64,000 nucleotides of DNA from Prosapia bicincta (GCA_036971475.1 JBAIZL010000002.1:128771033-128835032), one strand, 5' to 3'; positions 26,982-38,531 are shown, counted from the stretch's first letter. The notes: generated by a model not told the origin, from the sequence alone. Translations and numbers: made by a program.

Positions 26982-27240
26982 GTTTTATGAGCGAAAACTG
27001 TGGAACACACTGTAGCAGCTGCGGTAGACTGCGGCCTTGGAAGTGACCCAGTTTTGGCAAGAGTGGTTGCGACATACGCCAGGGACATGCCTAAAGCGGA
27101 TCTTATATTTTGAACTGAAAAAACTTGCGTAGTTTGCCGAAAACAATTCCACCTTGTAAGAGGTAAGTCTATACTACTGACTGAGAGAAAACCTCTATAC
27201 ATTAGGCGCAAAATAGTTTCTAAGCCGCTTGAATTCGATA
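26982..27240 (+). other. Coding-like segment after a splice-acceptor-like site
   Basis: A pyrimidine-rich stretch ending ttttgcag precedes 26982, and agaggtaagt near 27160 resembles a strong donor. The frame beginning at 26991 reads AKTVEHTVAAAVDCGLGSDP and VLARVVATYARDMPKADLIF, then a stop, then TEKTCVVCRKQFHLVRGK with a CxxC pair. TGA codons at 26988 and after the second phrase rule out a simple exon. It may be a decayed exon or transposon coding fragment. I do not recognise it. Confidence 0.3.
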
Positions 27241-27909
27241 AAAATTTAAATTATAATTCTGTACTTGTATATGTTAGTGTACAGTTACTCCAGTACTGGG
27301 ATAGAAAGTGGCCATTTTATAATCGGTTCTTCTCAGAATTTTACTTACAATTAAAACCATACGAGAAGAGTAGCAAAACAAGTGGTGTTTGAATGTATAA
27401 ATGCGTTCACTAATTAACAGAGGTGATGCGGCATTTATTTTACATTCTGAAGATATGGGAGGAGAAGAACATAACGAACAGACTAAAAGTAATGCAAGGA
27501 CAAGAATCTGAAAAGGAGGGGGAAATTTATAAGATGTAGTAGGGTTAAATAAACACCATCAAATAATTTCTTCTACACGTTAAATATTAATGTCATTTTA
27601 ACCTGAAAGATAGAAAGAAGCAATGTGAAATAAAAAGTAGGAGCAGATTTTTTTATATATTTCAAGCGGAAAAGTAGATGTAGAGTACAATCGCACAGTA
27701 AGGATGTAGGTATGTATGACGAGTTATAAATCGAGGAGAAATGGGGTTACGAAAACAAGAGGGTTTGTTAGATGCTGGAAAATTACGGCTCTTGTGCACT
27801 TTGTAGTGTCTAAGCTACTGGTTGTACACCTATGCGGATATGTAGAAAGGATTAGGTGATTGCAAGAAGGATTTAAGTGGGAGTATGATTGCCACCCATG
27901 GTTTGAGAG

Positions 27910-28074
27910 ATGGGAGAGAGACTTCGGCTAAGTAAGTATGAGCACTTCCCTAGGGAAAACCTCTCTAACGGGACAATAGTAGAGTGTTTAACGCAACAAG
28001 GTTTAAGGAGTGTGAATGATATTTTAAAACTAGGGCAGTCTTTGCACATTAAATATAAACTTGTGGAATATTGA
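27910..28074 (+). pseudogene. Possible retroelement coding remnant (54 codons)
   Basis: The frame reads MGERLRLSKYEHFPRENLSN, then VECLTQQGLRSVNDILKLGQ, before TGA. The ...LRSVNDILKLGQS phrase resembles the C-terminal tails of some non-LTR polymerases, but no catalytic motif is present. It lies within AT-rich non-coding DNA. Chance or an unrelated degenerate gene remain possible. Confidence 0.25.
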
Positions 28075-28199
28075 AAATTATATTGCTCCAGGCTTGGTAA
28101 AATTTTCACCACACAGTATCATAATAGCCTAGAGATTATTAGTCAAGCAATGTAGGTTAATTATTAGATCACTGTATTGGCGGCTAGAAATTTCCTTTA

Positions 28200-30440
28200 A
28201 AATAAGCGAACGCTAGAAATAAAAACCTTTTTCGTTTAAAAACCGCACAGAAGTACATGTAAATACTTGGATTTTATTTGATTTAACATTCTACACATGT
28301 TTTTCTCTACATAAATCTGTTGACAATCATTGCATCTTAGGTAGAATTAAAACCTTTATCCTCTGAACCCTCGATAACACCCCTCCTTAATTACAACCCC
28401 AATATACTAAACCCTGTTCCTACATGCAATCATTGTAGCGTGCCATGTTATGCTTACCAAACTCTCTATTCAGAATAACTGGGAATGAGCGGTCATAACT
28501 TTTATCCTAGCCACAGTTCTTCAGGAATTACATTATAAATGTTATTTTGCTTCATTTCATCTTTCGCAGAAAAACACAAAATGTTTGATACACTCTTTAC
28601 AAACTATCAAGGCAATATCCTCCATAACCCTTAGCTTAAGACCGCTCCATCCTCAAGACTCTCTACTAGACCAATGCCAGGGGTTTTCTTGGCGTAGATT
28701 CTTCCTTCTCAGCTTTATGCACCCCGTTCTCTATTTGACACCACTCTTTCATCTCACTATCTTTCCATTTCCCGTGGAATGAGCTCAGTAGTGTGCTTCA
28801 TGAACAATCGAGCCTGAATTCTTCCTTCGCGACAGAGGTGTAGGTAAAATTGTATAAGCTATCACTGGGGGTTGCGGGACTCTGCTAGAGGTCGAGGACG
28901 AGGGAAGGGTGGAGGGTGCTCGCAGGTAATTTTCAAAAACATCGACCCTTGGACTTCCGCTGACGCATTATTTTGTAACTTGTTAATAGGTTTAAATGTA
29001 TAATAAAAATAACAACAAGTGTAATTAGAGCGTTCACGGAAGCGTACTAATAGGATTATCTAAGAGTTAGGACGGGTAGGCCGCGATGAAGGATGACGAC
29101 AGTGCCTGATCTTTTCTAGACGACGAATACACACTTTCTACCTGAGCCAAGAGCCAGTTTAGCCATTTAACCTAACTAGCAAGAATGTGCATGTAAGACG
29201 GAGTTGGCCCGTGAGTTGCTGACTGCCCCAAAGGCTGGATGGTTTAGGGGTTGTTGGATGGACCCGGGTAAAAATAAGGGGGAAAACAGCAGTATATTGA
29301 ACGTTCTTTTTTATGTAGATTCTCTAAAACTTTTCAACAAGAAGAAATTTATTATTATTAGGATCGAGAGGAACGTATAATACTTCAAAGAGCGATATAT
29401 TTATGATAAATTTTACAAGTTAAATCGTTGGTATAGGTAAATTTATTAATAACGGATTCTGTGAAATCTAATAGTTTAATCCTTAACATAAAAGTATAAT
29501 ATATTAACCACATAAAGGATAAAGCAACTAGAGTGTTATTATCATTGTAGTCAATCTCTCACTTATCTGAATATGAAAAAATCCACTGATCCAGACTGTA
29601 AACCATTTATCCCAAAATAATACTCGATACTAAAGTATAATTTTTCGCAGTAGGATCTTGCCCTGGTAGATATATATATATATGAGTAGAACCACTTCTC
29701 GCGTGGACAGCGTCGTCCCTGAAGTACGTGGAACGTACAAAGTATACACGCAAAAACTTACCGTAATTTTCTAGACAGAATTTCTGCACGTGCAAACAAA
29801 GTTTACTTCAGACGGTGATAAGCCTTGACAGACAGACAAACAGATAAGGCTGTTTGCACGATGATAATCTGGCGGCAGAAGGTGAAGCCTTGCGCCGACC
29901 TTTACCACGATCGTATTTTGCCTTGCTTTTTCAAAGTTGGATTTTATTTCTGAAAACATCATTTGGCTTTGCCGCTTCTTTACTAACCTTGTCCTTGGAA
30001 ATATCGATTTATAGTATTAAAGTAGTTTGTTGTGTTTATGTAGAATATCTGAATATATTTAGTTCTTTGTCATTGTCTGCTTTTACGCAAACAGAATTAA
30101 GACATTTAATAGCGCACAAACAATTAAAGTATAGTAAATATATTTACATTATCAAGCGAATATGTAATAAAAAAAACTTGTTTAATTTTCTTTCCTTTTT
30201 CTTCTTCTAATTCTCCTATTTGTATTTATTGCCTCATTCTTATCAAACAGTATGTCTACGAGTCTGAATCGGTTAGATCTTACTTTATCTTCACACGCAC
30301 TTCAGAAAACGACGACTTTTATCTTGTTCGTAATTTTATAGGATATTCGCCTGTTTTACTTTCCTCTTTCTTACTTCATCGTGCTATAATTCCTGAATGA
30401 ACACCATTCTTTTAGCTACATTTTTTTATTTTGTCTAAAT
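28200..30440. other. Unrecognised intergenic DNA
   Basis: Mixed-composition DNA with only short frames on both strands. A GC-rich patch lies at 28865-28935 and a short (TA)7 at about 29671. I see no gene, RNA or mobile element that I can support. Confidence 0.6.
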
Positions 30441-30539
30441 TTTGTGGTGCATGTTTTACTTCTTAAGACTTTCATCTGGATTCCGTCATTTTATTCTTTT
30501 TATGTCAGGGCTGTACTACTGGTAGCCCACGCACAGCTA

Positions 30540-30925
30540 GCTGTCCCCAGGGTAGTTCTGTGCGACCCAAATACCGCACGCTGTCCCACGATAAACTCTG
30601 TGCATCCCAAAGACCGCATGCTGTCCCCCAAGTGGTTCTGTGCAGTCCAAGGAACGGAAGCTGTTCCCCGAATGGTTCTGTGCAGTCCAAGGATCGCAAG
30701 ATGTCCTCCGAGTACTCCTGTACGGCCTATGGACTGTATACTGTCCCCGCGTAGTTCTGTGCGGCCCAAGTACCGCAAGCTGTCCTCCGAGTAGCTCTGT
30801 GTAGAGCACGGACCGTATATACCCCGAGTATTTCTATCCAGCCCAAGGACCGCACGCTGTCCCCTGAGTAGTCCTGTGTGGCCTACGGACCGTATGCTTT
30901 CCTCCGAGTAGTTCCAATGGACCCG
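30540..30925. repeat. 40-bp minisatellite, about 9-10 units
   Basis: Units start gctgtcccc at 30540, 30580 and 30620 and continue every 40 bp with shared parts gtagttctgtgcggcccaag and gaccgcac. Divergence rises to the right, where one unit has lost several bases near 30815. Because 40 is not a multiple of 3, each strand reads as several overlapping frames. These ORFs are by-products of the repeat. Confidence 0.92.
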
Positions 30926-31546
30926 CTCTGGTATGGGTAAAACGTTACCGACTCAGCCACTACATTTGAATATCTGTTTCTCTTATTCATTAAAACTCAC
31001 TATCTTGCTTTCTTCTATGGGTGAAATTTTGCAATCAAGTTTAAACTAACATCCCGTTCTCTTAGAGATCTGAAATTGTGGAAATAGGTTCAATTTAATA
31101 CTTTTATATTGAAAAATGTTAGATTAAATTAATAATATATAATATACTAAATATGTTATACCGCCATAATAATATATTAAGGAAATGTAGTATTAGATTA
31201 TTGGGCTGATTAGAAGTCAAATTACATACAATATGTAACATAAAAATTAATACAAGGCTGATATTTTCGGACACGAAACAACTGTTGTGGGTAGTTATTC
31301 CAAGAAGATATAGAAAAGCAGCGGAATATCGATACAAAAATACTAAGTCAATAATATTTAAATTGTAAACTATAGTGAGAATCAAGAACCTGAGCAAAAC
31401 TACAATATAAAAGTGAAATCTAAGGAATATTATATTATTGAAATAGAGGTAAAATGATTTTCTATTTAAAAACAAGTACATTAGAAAAAATGTTTTTTAA
31501 ATTCCATTCCTACTTAAACGAAGAAAAATTGTCCTTTTTTCTGTTT

Positions 31547-32075
31547 ATTTTATAATTACAGTTAATATAAATATGTATATACATATGTCAAAATAACAAT
31601 ACTAAGTGGCAACATAGAAAGCAATTTCCTTGTAATTTTCCGCTTTCCTTTCTATGTATGGAGTTGGGCTATTATTTTTGTTTGTTACTATCTATACGCT
31701 TTTTTGTTTCTTGCATTGTGTTGTAGTTCCTTTTCTCTTTCCTTTCGCATTGTCCATTTGCGAAGGAAGGTTCGATACTGTTAATCCAGTTTGTTTGTTT
31801 ATTTTAATATTTTCATTAATTTTTAATCCTAGATCATTATTTATGATATTGTGTGGTAACCATGACAACAATTTAAAGTTGTACAATGGAGGTTTCGACG
31901 ACAACCAAATGGGAGTAAAATAAAAATTCATATACATATTTGAGAAGTACATATCTATCTATGGAAAAGTTGGCTGTGCCAAAGCGCCAAACCGTTGAAC
32001 ACGAAGATACTCAGTTCGAATCCGACCTAGAAATCAAAATTATAATTATTTTATTATTGAATAAATATTTGAAAA
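31547..32075 (+). repeat. Dispersed repeat family C with tRNA-like box, copy 1
   Basis: It matches 56545-56938 in order: aattacagttaatataaata, ttgtgttgtagtt, tttcgcattgtcc, atgatattgtgtggtaacca, tttcgacgacaa, then a tRNA-like stretch. That stretch at 31970-32036 has tggctgtgccaaagcg as A-box and cagttcgaatccg as B-box. The tail is AT-rich and ends near tatttgaaaaa. A SINE-like or composite element with an internal pol III promoter is plausible. Confidence 0.7.
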
Positions 32076-32171
32076 ACTCTTATTTGAAAATAAATATCTT
32101 TCAGTTGACTCTTTAAAAATATTTCATTCCTTCATTTGTAATAGTGCTGTACACAATATGAAGAGCACAGT

Positions 32172-32640
32172 GGTACAATATATTACAATAAAAATATTGA
32201 AAAGAACCCCAATACCACAAAAATAATCAAAAATAACAAATAAAACAAGTTACTTAAGATTAAACCCTTATGTACATTTCAATGTATATTATTACAAATA
32301 TATTACAATAAAAATATTGAAAAGAACCCCAATACCACAAAAATAATCAAAAATAACAAATAAAACAAGTTACTTAAGCTTAAACCCTTATGACCATGTC
32401 ATCATCATCAGAGGACCTTGTTACAAAATACAATCTAGCACATAAGAAATTACAAACTAGAATGATGAGATACCATAATATCAGTACTACTAAGTTTTAT
32501 ATTCGTAACTTTGTTGACAAATTGTATGTTGTTTTTAATAAGAAACATACTACGTTTTTCTTTTAATGAAGTAAATTTATAGGCTAACCATTTTGATAAA
32601 AGGTAGGTTGGGGAATCAGTCCCAGAAACTAGATCATTCT
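32172..32640 (-). repeat. PLE terminal repeat, tandem 120-bp duplication (ATGTACAT family)
   Basis: tattacaataaaaatattga through caagttacttaag occurs at 32181 and again at 32301, exactly 120 bp apart. The first copy ends with acccttatgtacatttcaa, the 3' half of a hammerhead. The second ends in acccttatgaccatgtcatc, running into a ribozyme whose GAA and stem III are deleted (box CTGATGA at 32405-32411, minus). The whole piece is inverted relative to 32895-33070. Confidence 0.75.
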
Positions 32641-32688
32641 AATAATAAATACACAAAAACCTCTTAACCACAAACTTTCTTTATTTTA

Positions 32689-32731
32689 CCCTTATGTACA
32701 TTTCAGTTACAAAGTAACCATCCTCAGAGGG
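32689..32731 (-). ncRNA. Hammerhead ribozyme-like motif 1 (ATGTACAT)
   Basis: In order it has helix I strand CCCT, CTGAGGA, helix II GTTAC-ttt-GTAAC, GAA, self-complementary stem III ATGTACAT, H17 = A, and helix I strand AGGG. All invariant core bases of a type I hammerhead are present. It is the mirror of the motif in the other palindrome arm. Activity is not tested. Confidence 0.8.
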
Positions 32732-32766
32732 ATAACATACAAAGACTGAGAGTCTTTGTATGTTAT

Positions 32767-32809
32767 CCCTCTGAGGATGGTTACTTTGTAACTGAAATGT
32801 ACATAAGGG
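32767..32809 (+). ncRNA. Hammerhead ribozyme-like motif 2 (ATGTACAT)
   Basis: Box CTGAGGA at 32771-32777, helix II 32780-32784 with 32788-32792, GAA at 32794-32796, ATGTACAT at 32797-32804, H17 A at 32805. Helix I pairs 32767-32770 (CCCT) with 32806-32809 (AGGG). Unpaired TG precedes helix II and T follows it. Confidence 0.8.
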
Positions 32810-32894
32810 TAAAATAAAGAAAGTTTGTGGTTAAGAGGTTTTTGTGTATTTATTATTAAATTCAACCACAGTATATTCCTAATAAATAATAGAT

Positions 32895-33070
32895 CATTCT
32901 AGTTTGTAATTTCTTGTGTGCTAGATTGTATTCTGTAACAAGACCCTCTGATGATGATGACATGGTCATCGAAATGTACATAAGGGTTTAATCTTAAGTA
33001 ACTTGTTTTATTTGTTATTTTTGATTATTTTATGGTATTGGGGTTCTTTTCAATATTTTTATTGTAATAG
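32895..33070 (+). repeat. PLE terminus, outer right arm (ATGTACAT family)
   Basis: It starts tagatcattctagtttgtaa and runs through the hammerhead to ggggttcttttcaatatttt. It is the reverse complement of 32172-32465 apart from the small deletion in the left copy. The + strand reads ribozyme, then ttaagtaacttgttttattt, then a T-rich end. Confidence 0.8.
32941..32989 (+). ncRNA. Hammerhead ribozyme-like motif 3 (ATGTACAT), best helix II
   Basis: CTGATGA at 32948-32954, one unpaired T, helix II GATGAC-atg-GTCATC (six perfect pairs, 32956-32970), GAA at 32971-32973, ATGTACAT at 32974-32981, H17 A at 32982. Helix I is seven pairs: 32941-32947 (AGACCCT) with 32983-32989 (AGGGTTT), including one G-U. 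This is among the best-preserved copies in the window. Confidence 0.85.
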
Positions 33071-33074
33071 TGTT

Positions 33075-34850
33075 GTCTTTAATGATTTGATTCTCTTTGC
33101 ACCATATGATTTATATACTGTAAGAGCTGTTCAGTATTTATTAAACCGTTACATAACCTCAAATGTTTCAATGACAAAAACTTTAATATGGCCTTGTATT
33201 GTTACACACGTGTTATACTACAGGTGGAATGATACATGTGAATAAACACTTGTAAACACACATGTAAAATTAACACTTAATCAAGATACGTTCAAGTAAT
33301 TATTGAGTAAACAGACCTTACGTTGTAATGCGCATGCGCAGAACAAATGGCCTACTTATGTCCCAAATGGTATACAAGCTCCATCCCATCTGATCTTGCT
33401 AAGAGCTTGAAATGTTTTTATTTCCAAATATTTATGTTTTAAATTTACATTTAATTTGATTTTTGGATGCGGTATGGATCAAATTACTCCTATAGAAGAA
33501 CGGAAGTGAAAATTTAAACGCTTAGCATAAGCTAAGCAGTTTTTATTAACATATCACCGGTCCTTGAACCAATTGAAACTCTACAATGACATGACTAGGT
33601 TTCTTTTACTACCTGGGCAGAATTTTTTCTTGCTCTTTTATTTTTTTAAACAAAAGTACTAATACAGGGTAGTTATAAAATCCTCAATAGACTTTTGAAA
33701 AAGAAATAATTAGTTTTTGGTGAGGAGGAGGGCTACAGATATTCAAAACCGCGTTGAGGTCGAAAGTTTAAAGATATTTCAAGAAATATTTAGTAATTCT
33801 AAGTGCGAGATGTGTACGGGGGCTAATAGATGAGTAGACATAATTAAAATCTCCAGTGCCAACGCAATTTCTTTGTCGTTGTGCTAATTATCCCGTGATG
33901 GAGTATAGCGACCCACTGACCTCTTAATAAAGTATAAAATATAGTCATGTATTTCATTAATAGTCAATTATTGTCAGTGGGCGTATGAGTGTGTGGTCTG
34001 TGTTGTCGTAATACAAGTTATCTAACACCAATAAAAGAACAGCCTATATATACATATATATTTGGAGAATTTATGAAACGGTTCTCACACAGAAGGTCAC
34101 TCGCTATAAAATTTAACTGTTTTTAGTTTAGCAATATGATAAGTAATTTAATATTCTCTAAAATTAAATTGTTGAAAAATGTCTGCTCGTGTTTCTTCTC
34201 TCTGTTGCTTTCAGTATTTACTGCCTAGCCGGCCGTATTGAAGCATTCTTAAAAACAAAATTAAAACGTTCTCTATAAGGTCGTTTGAATATGGCGAAGA
34301 CGTTCTCTTGTCCGGCTTCGAAGGTTAACCTAGCAGTTATGCCAAGTACATTTACTGTTTCTCGCCTTATATGTACAGTGTCGTCGTGTTAGAATCTGTG
34401 TGCGTTCATATCTTCTGCTAATTGCCAGCGATTTTGAAACTATTGCTATAATTTTTCAACTGGAAAAACATTAGCGCCAAAAAAGGTATTAAATGGCAAT
34501 CTTTAGAAGTGTGATTGACTCCTACTTTGTGTCACCCTGCTAGTGAGAAATATATTCTTTGTCTTGATACTAAAAAAATGTATAAAGTACGAGAATGTCA
34601 AATTTCGTGTTTCGATTCTCGTTGTGGAAGAGATTTAAGCCAGTTTCACCTGATACTGTGGTGTTTGAACGCCTCTGTATCACCCCCCGTAGACGGTAGG
34701 TATACTTCAGGTAACTTTTCTCAGGATCGCGTCCAGGTACTTGCTAAATATACTGTTGTACGCTCCAGTGTGGTCTTGTCCGGGTCCTACACTACGAACG
34801 TGAGTCAGCGATAGACCGCGCTAAACGTGACACCACCGTGCCAAACGCGA
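33075..34850. other. Unrecognised intergenic DNA
   Basis: AT-rich sequence with no gene I can support. A 99-codon frame at 34515-34814 has no recognisable motif. acagggtagttataaaatcc at about 33665 resembles a mariner-superfamily end, but no partner end was found. Confidence 0.5.
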
Positions 34851-34851
34851 C

Positions 34852-35279
<428 letters not shown>

Positions 35280-35351
35280 TAATATGTATTCTTGTGTATT
35301 AATAAAGAAAGAAGTCAAAATACAAATACAAGAATTATTATTGAATTTACA

Positions 35352-35396
35352 ATTCAAAGCTTTTCGTTGGCAAACAGTACTAACATCATCAGGAAT
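35352..35396 (-). ncRNA. Hammerhead ribozyme-like motif 4 (AAGCTT)
   Basis: On the minus strand: ATTC, CTGATGA, T, helix II GTTAG/CCAAC (one mismatch), GAA, AAGCTT, H17 = T, GAAT. Helix I ATTC/GAAT is followed outward by a 2x2 internal loop and further A-T pairs, the layout expected for natural type I hammerheads. Confidence 0.78.
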
Positions 35397-35518
35397 ATTA
35401 AACAATTAAAATTAACATATGTGCAAACTAGATCAAATAAACAGCGTTGCCAAATCTATTACAATGTTGTCAAAATTTTATTTTGCTGCTTTAACATTAC
35501 AAACACTGAATACGAGTA

Positions 35519-35765
35519 TAGTAAAAAGCCAGAAATTTATAAATCAAGTTTTGCTAGTTATTGTTTTAATAATAATCACATATTTCCTAAAATAGATAAT
35601 ATGATAGTTGTAAAAGAAATTAACAAAGGCCTAAGAATGAATATTTATGAAGCTTTAGAAATACATAAATATAATACTAATAATGAGTTGATAAATGAAC
35701 AAATACAAGTAAAATCTAAATTTGATACTATATTCAGTGTTTGTAATATTAAGGCAGCAAAATAA
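35519..35765 (+). pseudogene. PLE GIY-YIG endonuclease, C-terminal fragment
   Basis: The frame reads KPEIYKSSFASYCFNNNH, then KIDNMIVVKEINKGLRMNIY, then EALEIHKY and ELINEQIQVKSKFD, ending at TAA 35763-35765. The order H...(V)KEINKGLR-N-YEALEI-K...-NEQ matches the region after the GIY-YIG core of Penelope-like endonucleases. The frame stays open upstream only because the antisense terminal repeat happens to lack stops. The element nicks DNA and primes reverse transcription when intact; this fragment lacks the GIY and YIG motifs and the RT. Confidence 0.75.
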
Positions 35766-35846
35766 AAGTTTGACAACATTGTAATAGATTTGGCAACGCT
35801 GTTTATTTGATCTAGTTTGCACATATGTTAATTTTAATTGTTTAAT

Positions 35847-35891
35847 ATTCCTGATGATTTTGGTACTATTTGCCAACGAAAAGCTTTGAAT
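35847..35891 (+). ncRNA. Hammerhead ribozyme-like motif 5 (AAGCTT)
   Basis: ATTC 35847-35850, CTGATGA 35851-35857, helix II TTGG/CCAA (the outer pair is T-C, a mismatch), GAA 35878-35880, AAGCTT 35881-35886, H17 T, GAAT 35888-35891. It is about 80 bp downstream of the ORF stop, as expected for a 3' terminal repeat. Confidence 0.8.
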
Positions 35892-35935
35892 TGTGAATTC
35901 AATAATAATTCTTGTATTTTTATTTTGACCCTTTT

Positions 35936-35938
<3 letters not shown>

Positions 35939-35974
<36 letters not shown>
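35939..35974. repeat. (TA)n, right boundary of the PLE fragment
   Basis: About 18 TA units. They separate the PLE end (gacccttttcttta) from dispersed repeat family A. Confidence 0.95.
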
Positions 35975-35977
<3 letters not shown>

Positions 35978-36365
35978 CAAATTTACAATCGTTAATAAGA
36001 TACTTTTAATTCAAGTTCAAATACATTTTTTAAAACTTTTAGTCGATGACACTTGCTGTTAATATAGTGTATTTCAAATTAAATTGAAAAATTTAACAAT
36101 TAATATATTTTATTTTTATATAGCAGAAAAACTTTTCACAAGAGAGGCAAGGTATGCAATATAGTTAATTCGTCTAATTTGGATTCAAATAACTGATAAC
36201 ATGATTTCATGAAACAGCAGATTTTTTTTAGGTTATGTGGTAGAAGAGCTGTTTTAACGCATAGGTTATGTTACTTTATTTATATTAATTGTAATTATTT
36301 AATAAAGAGTAACTAAAATAAAATTTTTTTTTTGTTGACCTAAGTAGGAAGAGACTTGTAAAATT
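35975..36365 (+). repeat. Dispersed repeat family A, copy 2
   Basis: gttcaaatttacaatcgtta, cacttgctgttaatatagtg, agagctgttttaacgcatag and cctaagtaggaagagactt align with copy 1 at 23575-24010. Numerous small differences indicate an old copy. Confidence 0.65.
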
Positions 36366-36369
36366 TTGT

Positions 36370-37590
36370 TTATTGTACTTGTTTTCGAAGTATGTAATAA
36401 ACTTTCGGAAAGTACTCCATTACTAAAAATAGTTACAACCTCTTGTGTCCGGACACGCTTCATGGCGAACCTCTCTCGCGAAAGAGTTTGTGCGTATTCA
36501 GGTCAAAGATGAAATAAAAGTTGAATGGACTCTAAGACACTCAAATATTTCGATAAAAATAATTTATAATATATTCAATCTGAAAAAATAAATTATTTAA
36601 AAACGTAAAATTACCTTTTTTACCTAAGTAGAAATTGACTTTAAATTTGTTTATGTTGATATACCTTGTTTAAAGTACTAATAACTTACAAAAAGCCTGC
36701 ATCTAGTAAAACCCCCAAGATTTTTCCGGATTCGGAATCTACGCATCGGATAAGCCGCGCATTATTTTAAATGGACTAATTCTTACAGACAGATTCGTTC
36801 ATTATCAGCAGGTAAATAGATTCTGCAACTGGTGATGCACAACAATGCGTTACTTCCTACTGCGCGATTCCATTGTCTGCCCTGTGTTAAGGTCATCTTC
36901 CAGAACCGGAAGTACGTCTGTCCTTCCTGTGTACAGGGTTGTCTTGAAGTGCAATGCCGACCGAACCTTGGCCATTGCGAGAAAGTCCAGTTCACATGCT
37001 CGCCAACGCGTGACGTGCTCGTTTTTCTTCTCTGCCAGCTGACTCCGACTTATGCGGAATATTTTTCATGATCATATTAAAAGCATTGGGTTTAGCTCGC
37101 CACGCATTTTAATCAATTTTTAAAATTATTCTAAAAATAGGAAACGACGATTTTTCTATGATAAAAAAAAATTGAAAACCCCATATTATTGGTCTACAGT
37201 TTAAATGCTTTTTAAAAGAAATAGAGCTGTGTATTGATGTATTATTTTACATTGACTTAACTGTTTACTAATAGTTTTTGTAACAAACAGAATTTTTTTA
37301 TAAACAAGTTTTGAGCCTATCTTGGGAGTAATGGTAATTATTAAATAATAACTATATATACTCAACTCATTATTAATATGTTTGTGTCATACGAGTTTCG
37401 ACGATATTTTAGTGTTTTGTAGCGTTCTCAGTGACGATGATCATCGAATTCGTTTGGTATATATAATAATTAATGTTATTGCAACAAATTGAATGTTTTA
37501 GAAACATGTCTATCACGAAATTTCCTAAAAGATTTATGTATTTTGTCAATTTTGAAAAAAATTGGAGAATTTGCACTTTAACTGTATAGA
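36370..37590. other. Unrecognised DNA with a GC-richer patch
   Basis: 36690-37060 is GC-richer and open in several frames (79 codons at 36832-37071, + strand; 70 codons on the minus strand), but I recognise no motif. A decayed transposon is possible. The remainder is AT-rich and featureless. Confidence 0.45.
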
Positions 37591-37591
37591 A

Positions 37592-37595
<4 letters not shown>

Positions 37596-37647
<52 letters not shown>
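37596..37647. repeat. (TA)n, left boundary of a PLE palindrome
   Basis: About 26 TA units directly followed by gaaacaagagaaaatacaaa, the outer end of a PLE palindrome. Confidence 0.95.
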
Positions 37648-37650
<3 letters not shown>

Positions 37651-37895
37651 ACAAGAGAAAATACAAATACAAGAATAGTTTATTGAATGTACAATTCAAA
37701 GCTTGTCGTTGGCAAACAGTACCAACATCATCAGGAATACTAAAGACATACTGAAGTCTTTAGGATGAAGCATACTGACGTCTTTAGTATGTTGGTACTG
37801 TTTGCCAACGACAAGCTTTGAATTGTACATTCAATAAACTATTCTTGTATTTGTATTTTCTCTTGTTTCTTTATTAATACACAAGAATACATATT

Positions 37896-37899
<4 letters not shown>
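37648..37899. mobile_element. PLE-terminus palindrome (AAGCTT family)
   Basis: Arms about 37648-37747 and 37775-37866 are nearly exact inverted copies, containing aatagtttattgaatgtaca and cttgtcgttggcaaacagta. The left arm holds a whole ribozyme with a mutated core. The right arm lacks the CTGATGA box (deletion between tagta and tgttgg). It ends cacaagaatacatattgtg against the next (TA)n. Confidence 0.85.
37694..37738 (-). ncRNA. Hammerhead-like motif, core mutated (GAC)
   Basis: ATTC, CTGATGA, GTTGG...CCAAC, then GAC instead of GAA, AAGCTT, T, GAAT. The same A-to-C change in the other arm (cgacaagctttg near 37815) shows it predates or accompanied formation of the palindrome. It is expected to be inactive. 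Confidence 0.75.
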
Positions 37900-38090
<191 letters not shown>

Positions 38091-38221
38091 AAGAGTTCAA
38101 GTACGTATGGATTTTTATTATATTTTATTTTATTTTCACTAAAAAGCGTGTTTACAGTGAAACGCGAGTTGAAGAAACTCAATTACCCTCATTTCTATTT
38201 ATATATACAGTATATACTTTA

Positions 38222-38531
<310 letters not shown>

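Larger units (their letters stand above)
32640..32858. repeat. Perfect palindrome, 108-bp arms, 3-nt loop, two hammerheads
   Basis: Arms 32640-32747 and 32751-32858 appear exactly complementary around the trinucleotide gag. Each arm carries the same ribozyme in opposite orientation. The palindrome sits within the larger inverted pair 32172-32465 / 32895-33070, giving a nested structure. Confidence 0.93.
35285..35938 (+). mobile_element. PLE 3'-end fragment with inverted termini
   Basis: Left arm 35285-35519 (inverted 3' end) and right arm about 35729-35938 (3' end in sense) flank a unique centre that codes for the end of the PLE endonuclease. The arms share ttgccaacgaaaagctttg, aatagatttggcaacgctg and the last codons of the ORF. 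(TA)n lies on both outer sides (35238-35277, 35939-35974). A 5'-truncated insertion joined to an inverted piece of its own 3' end explains the layout. Confidence 0.85.

Noticed and set aside
30444..30809. Up to five overlapping ORFs on both strands
   Set aside because: By-product of the GC-rich 40-bp repeat, whose period is not a multiple of three.
33665..33700. Terminal inverted repeat of a mariner-type transposon (acagggtagttat)
   Set aside because: No matching inverted end was found within several kb and no transposase is adjacent.
34515..34814. A 99-aa gene
   Set aside because: No motif, no plausible promoter or splice context; likely chance.
35292..35765. A complete 157-aa protein gene
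   Set aside because: Its first half is antisense to the PLE terminal repeat and ribozyme; only the C-terminal part is a real (fragmentary) endonuclease sequence.
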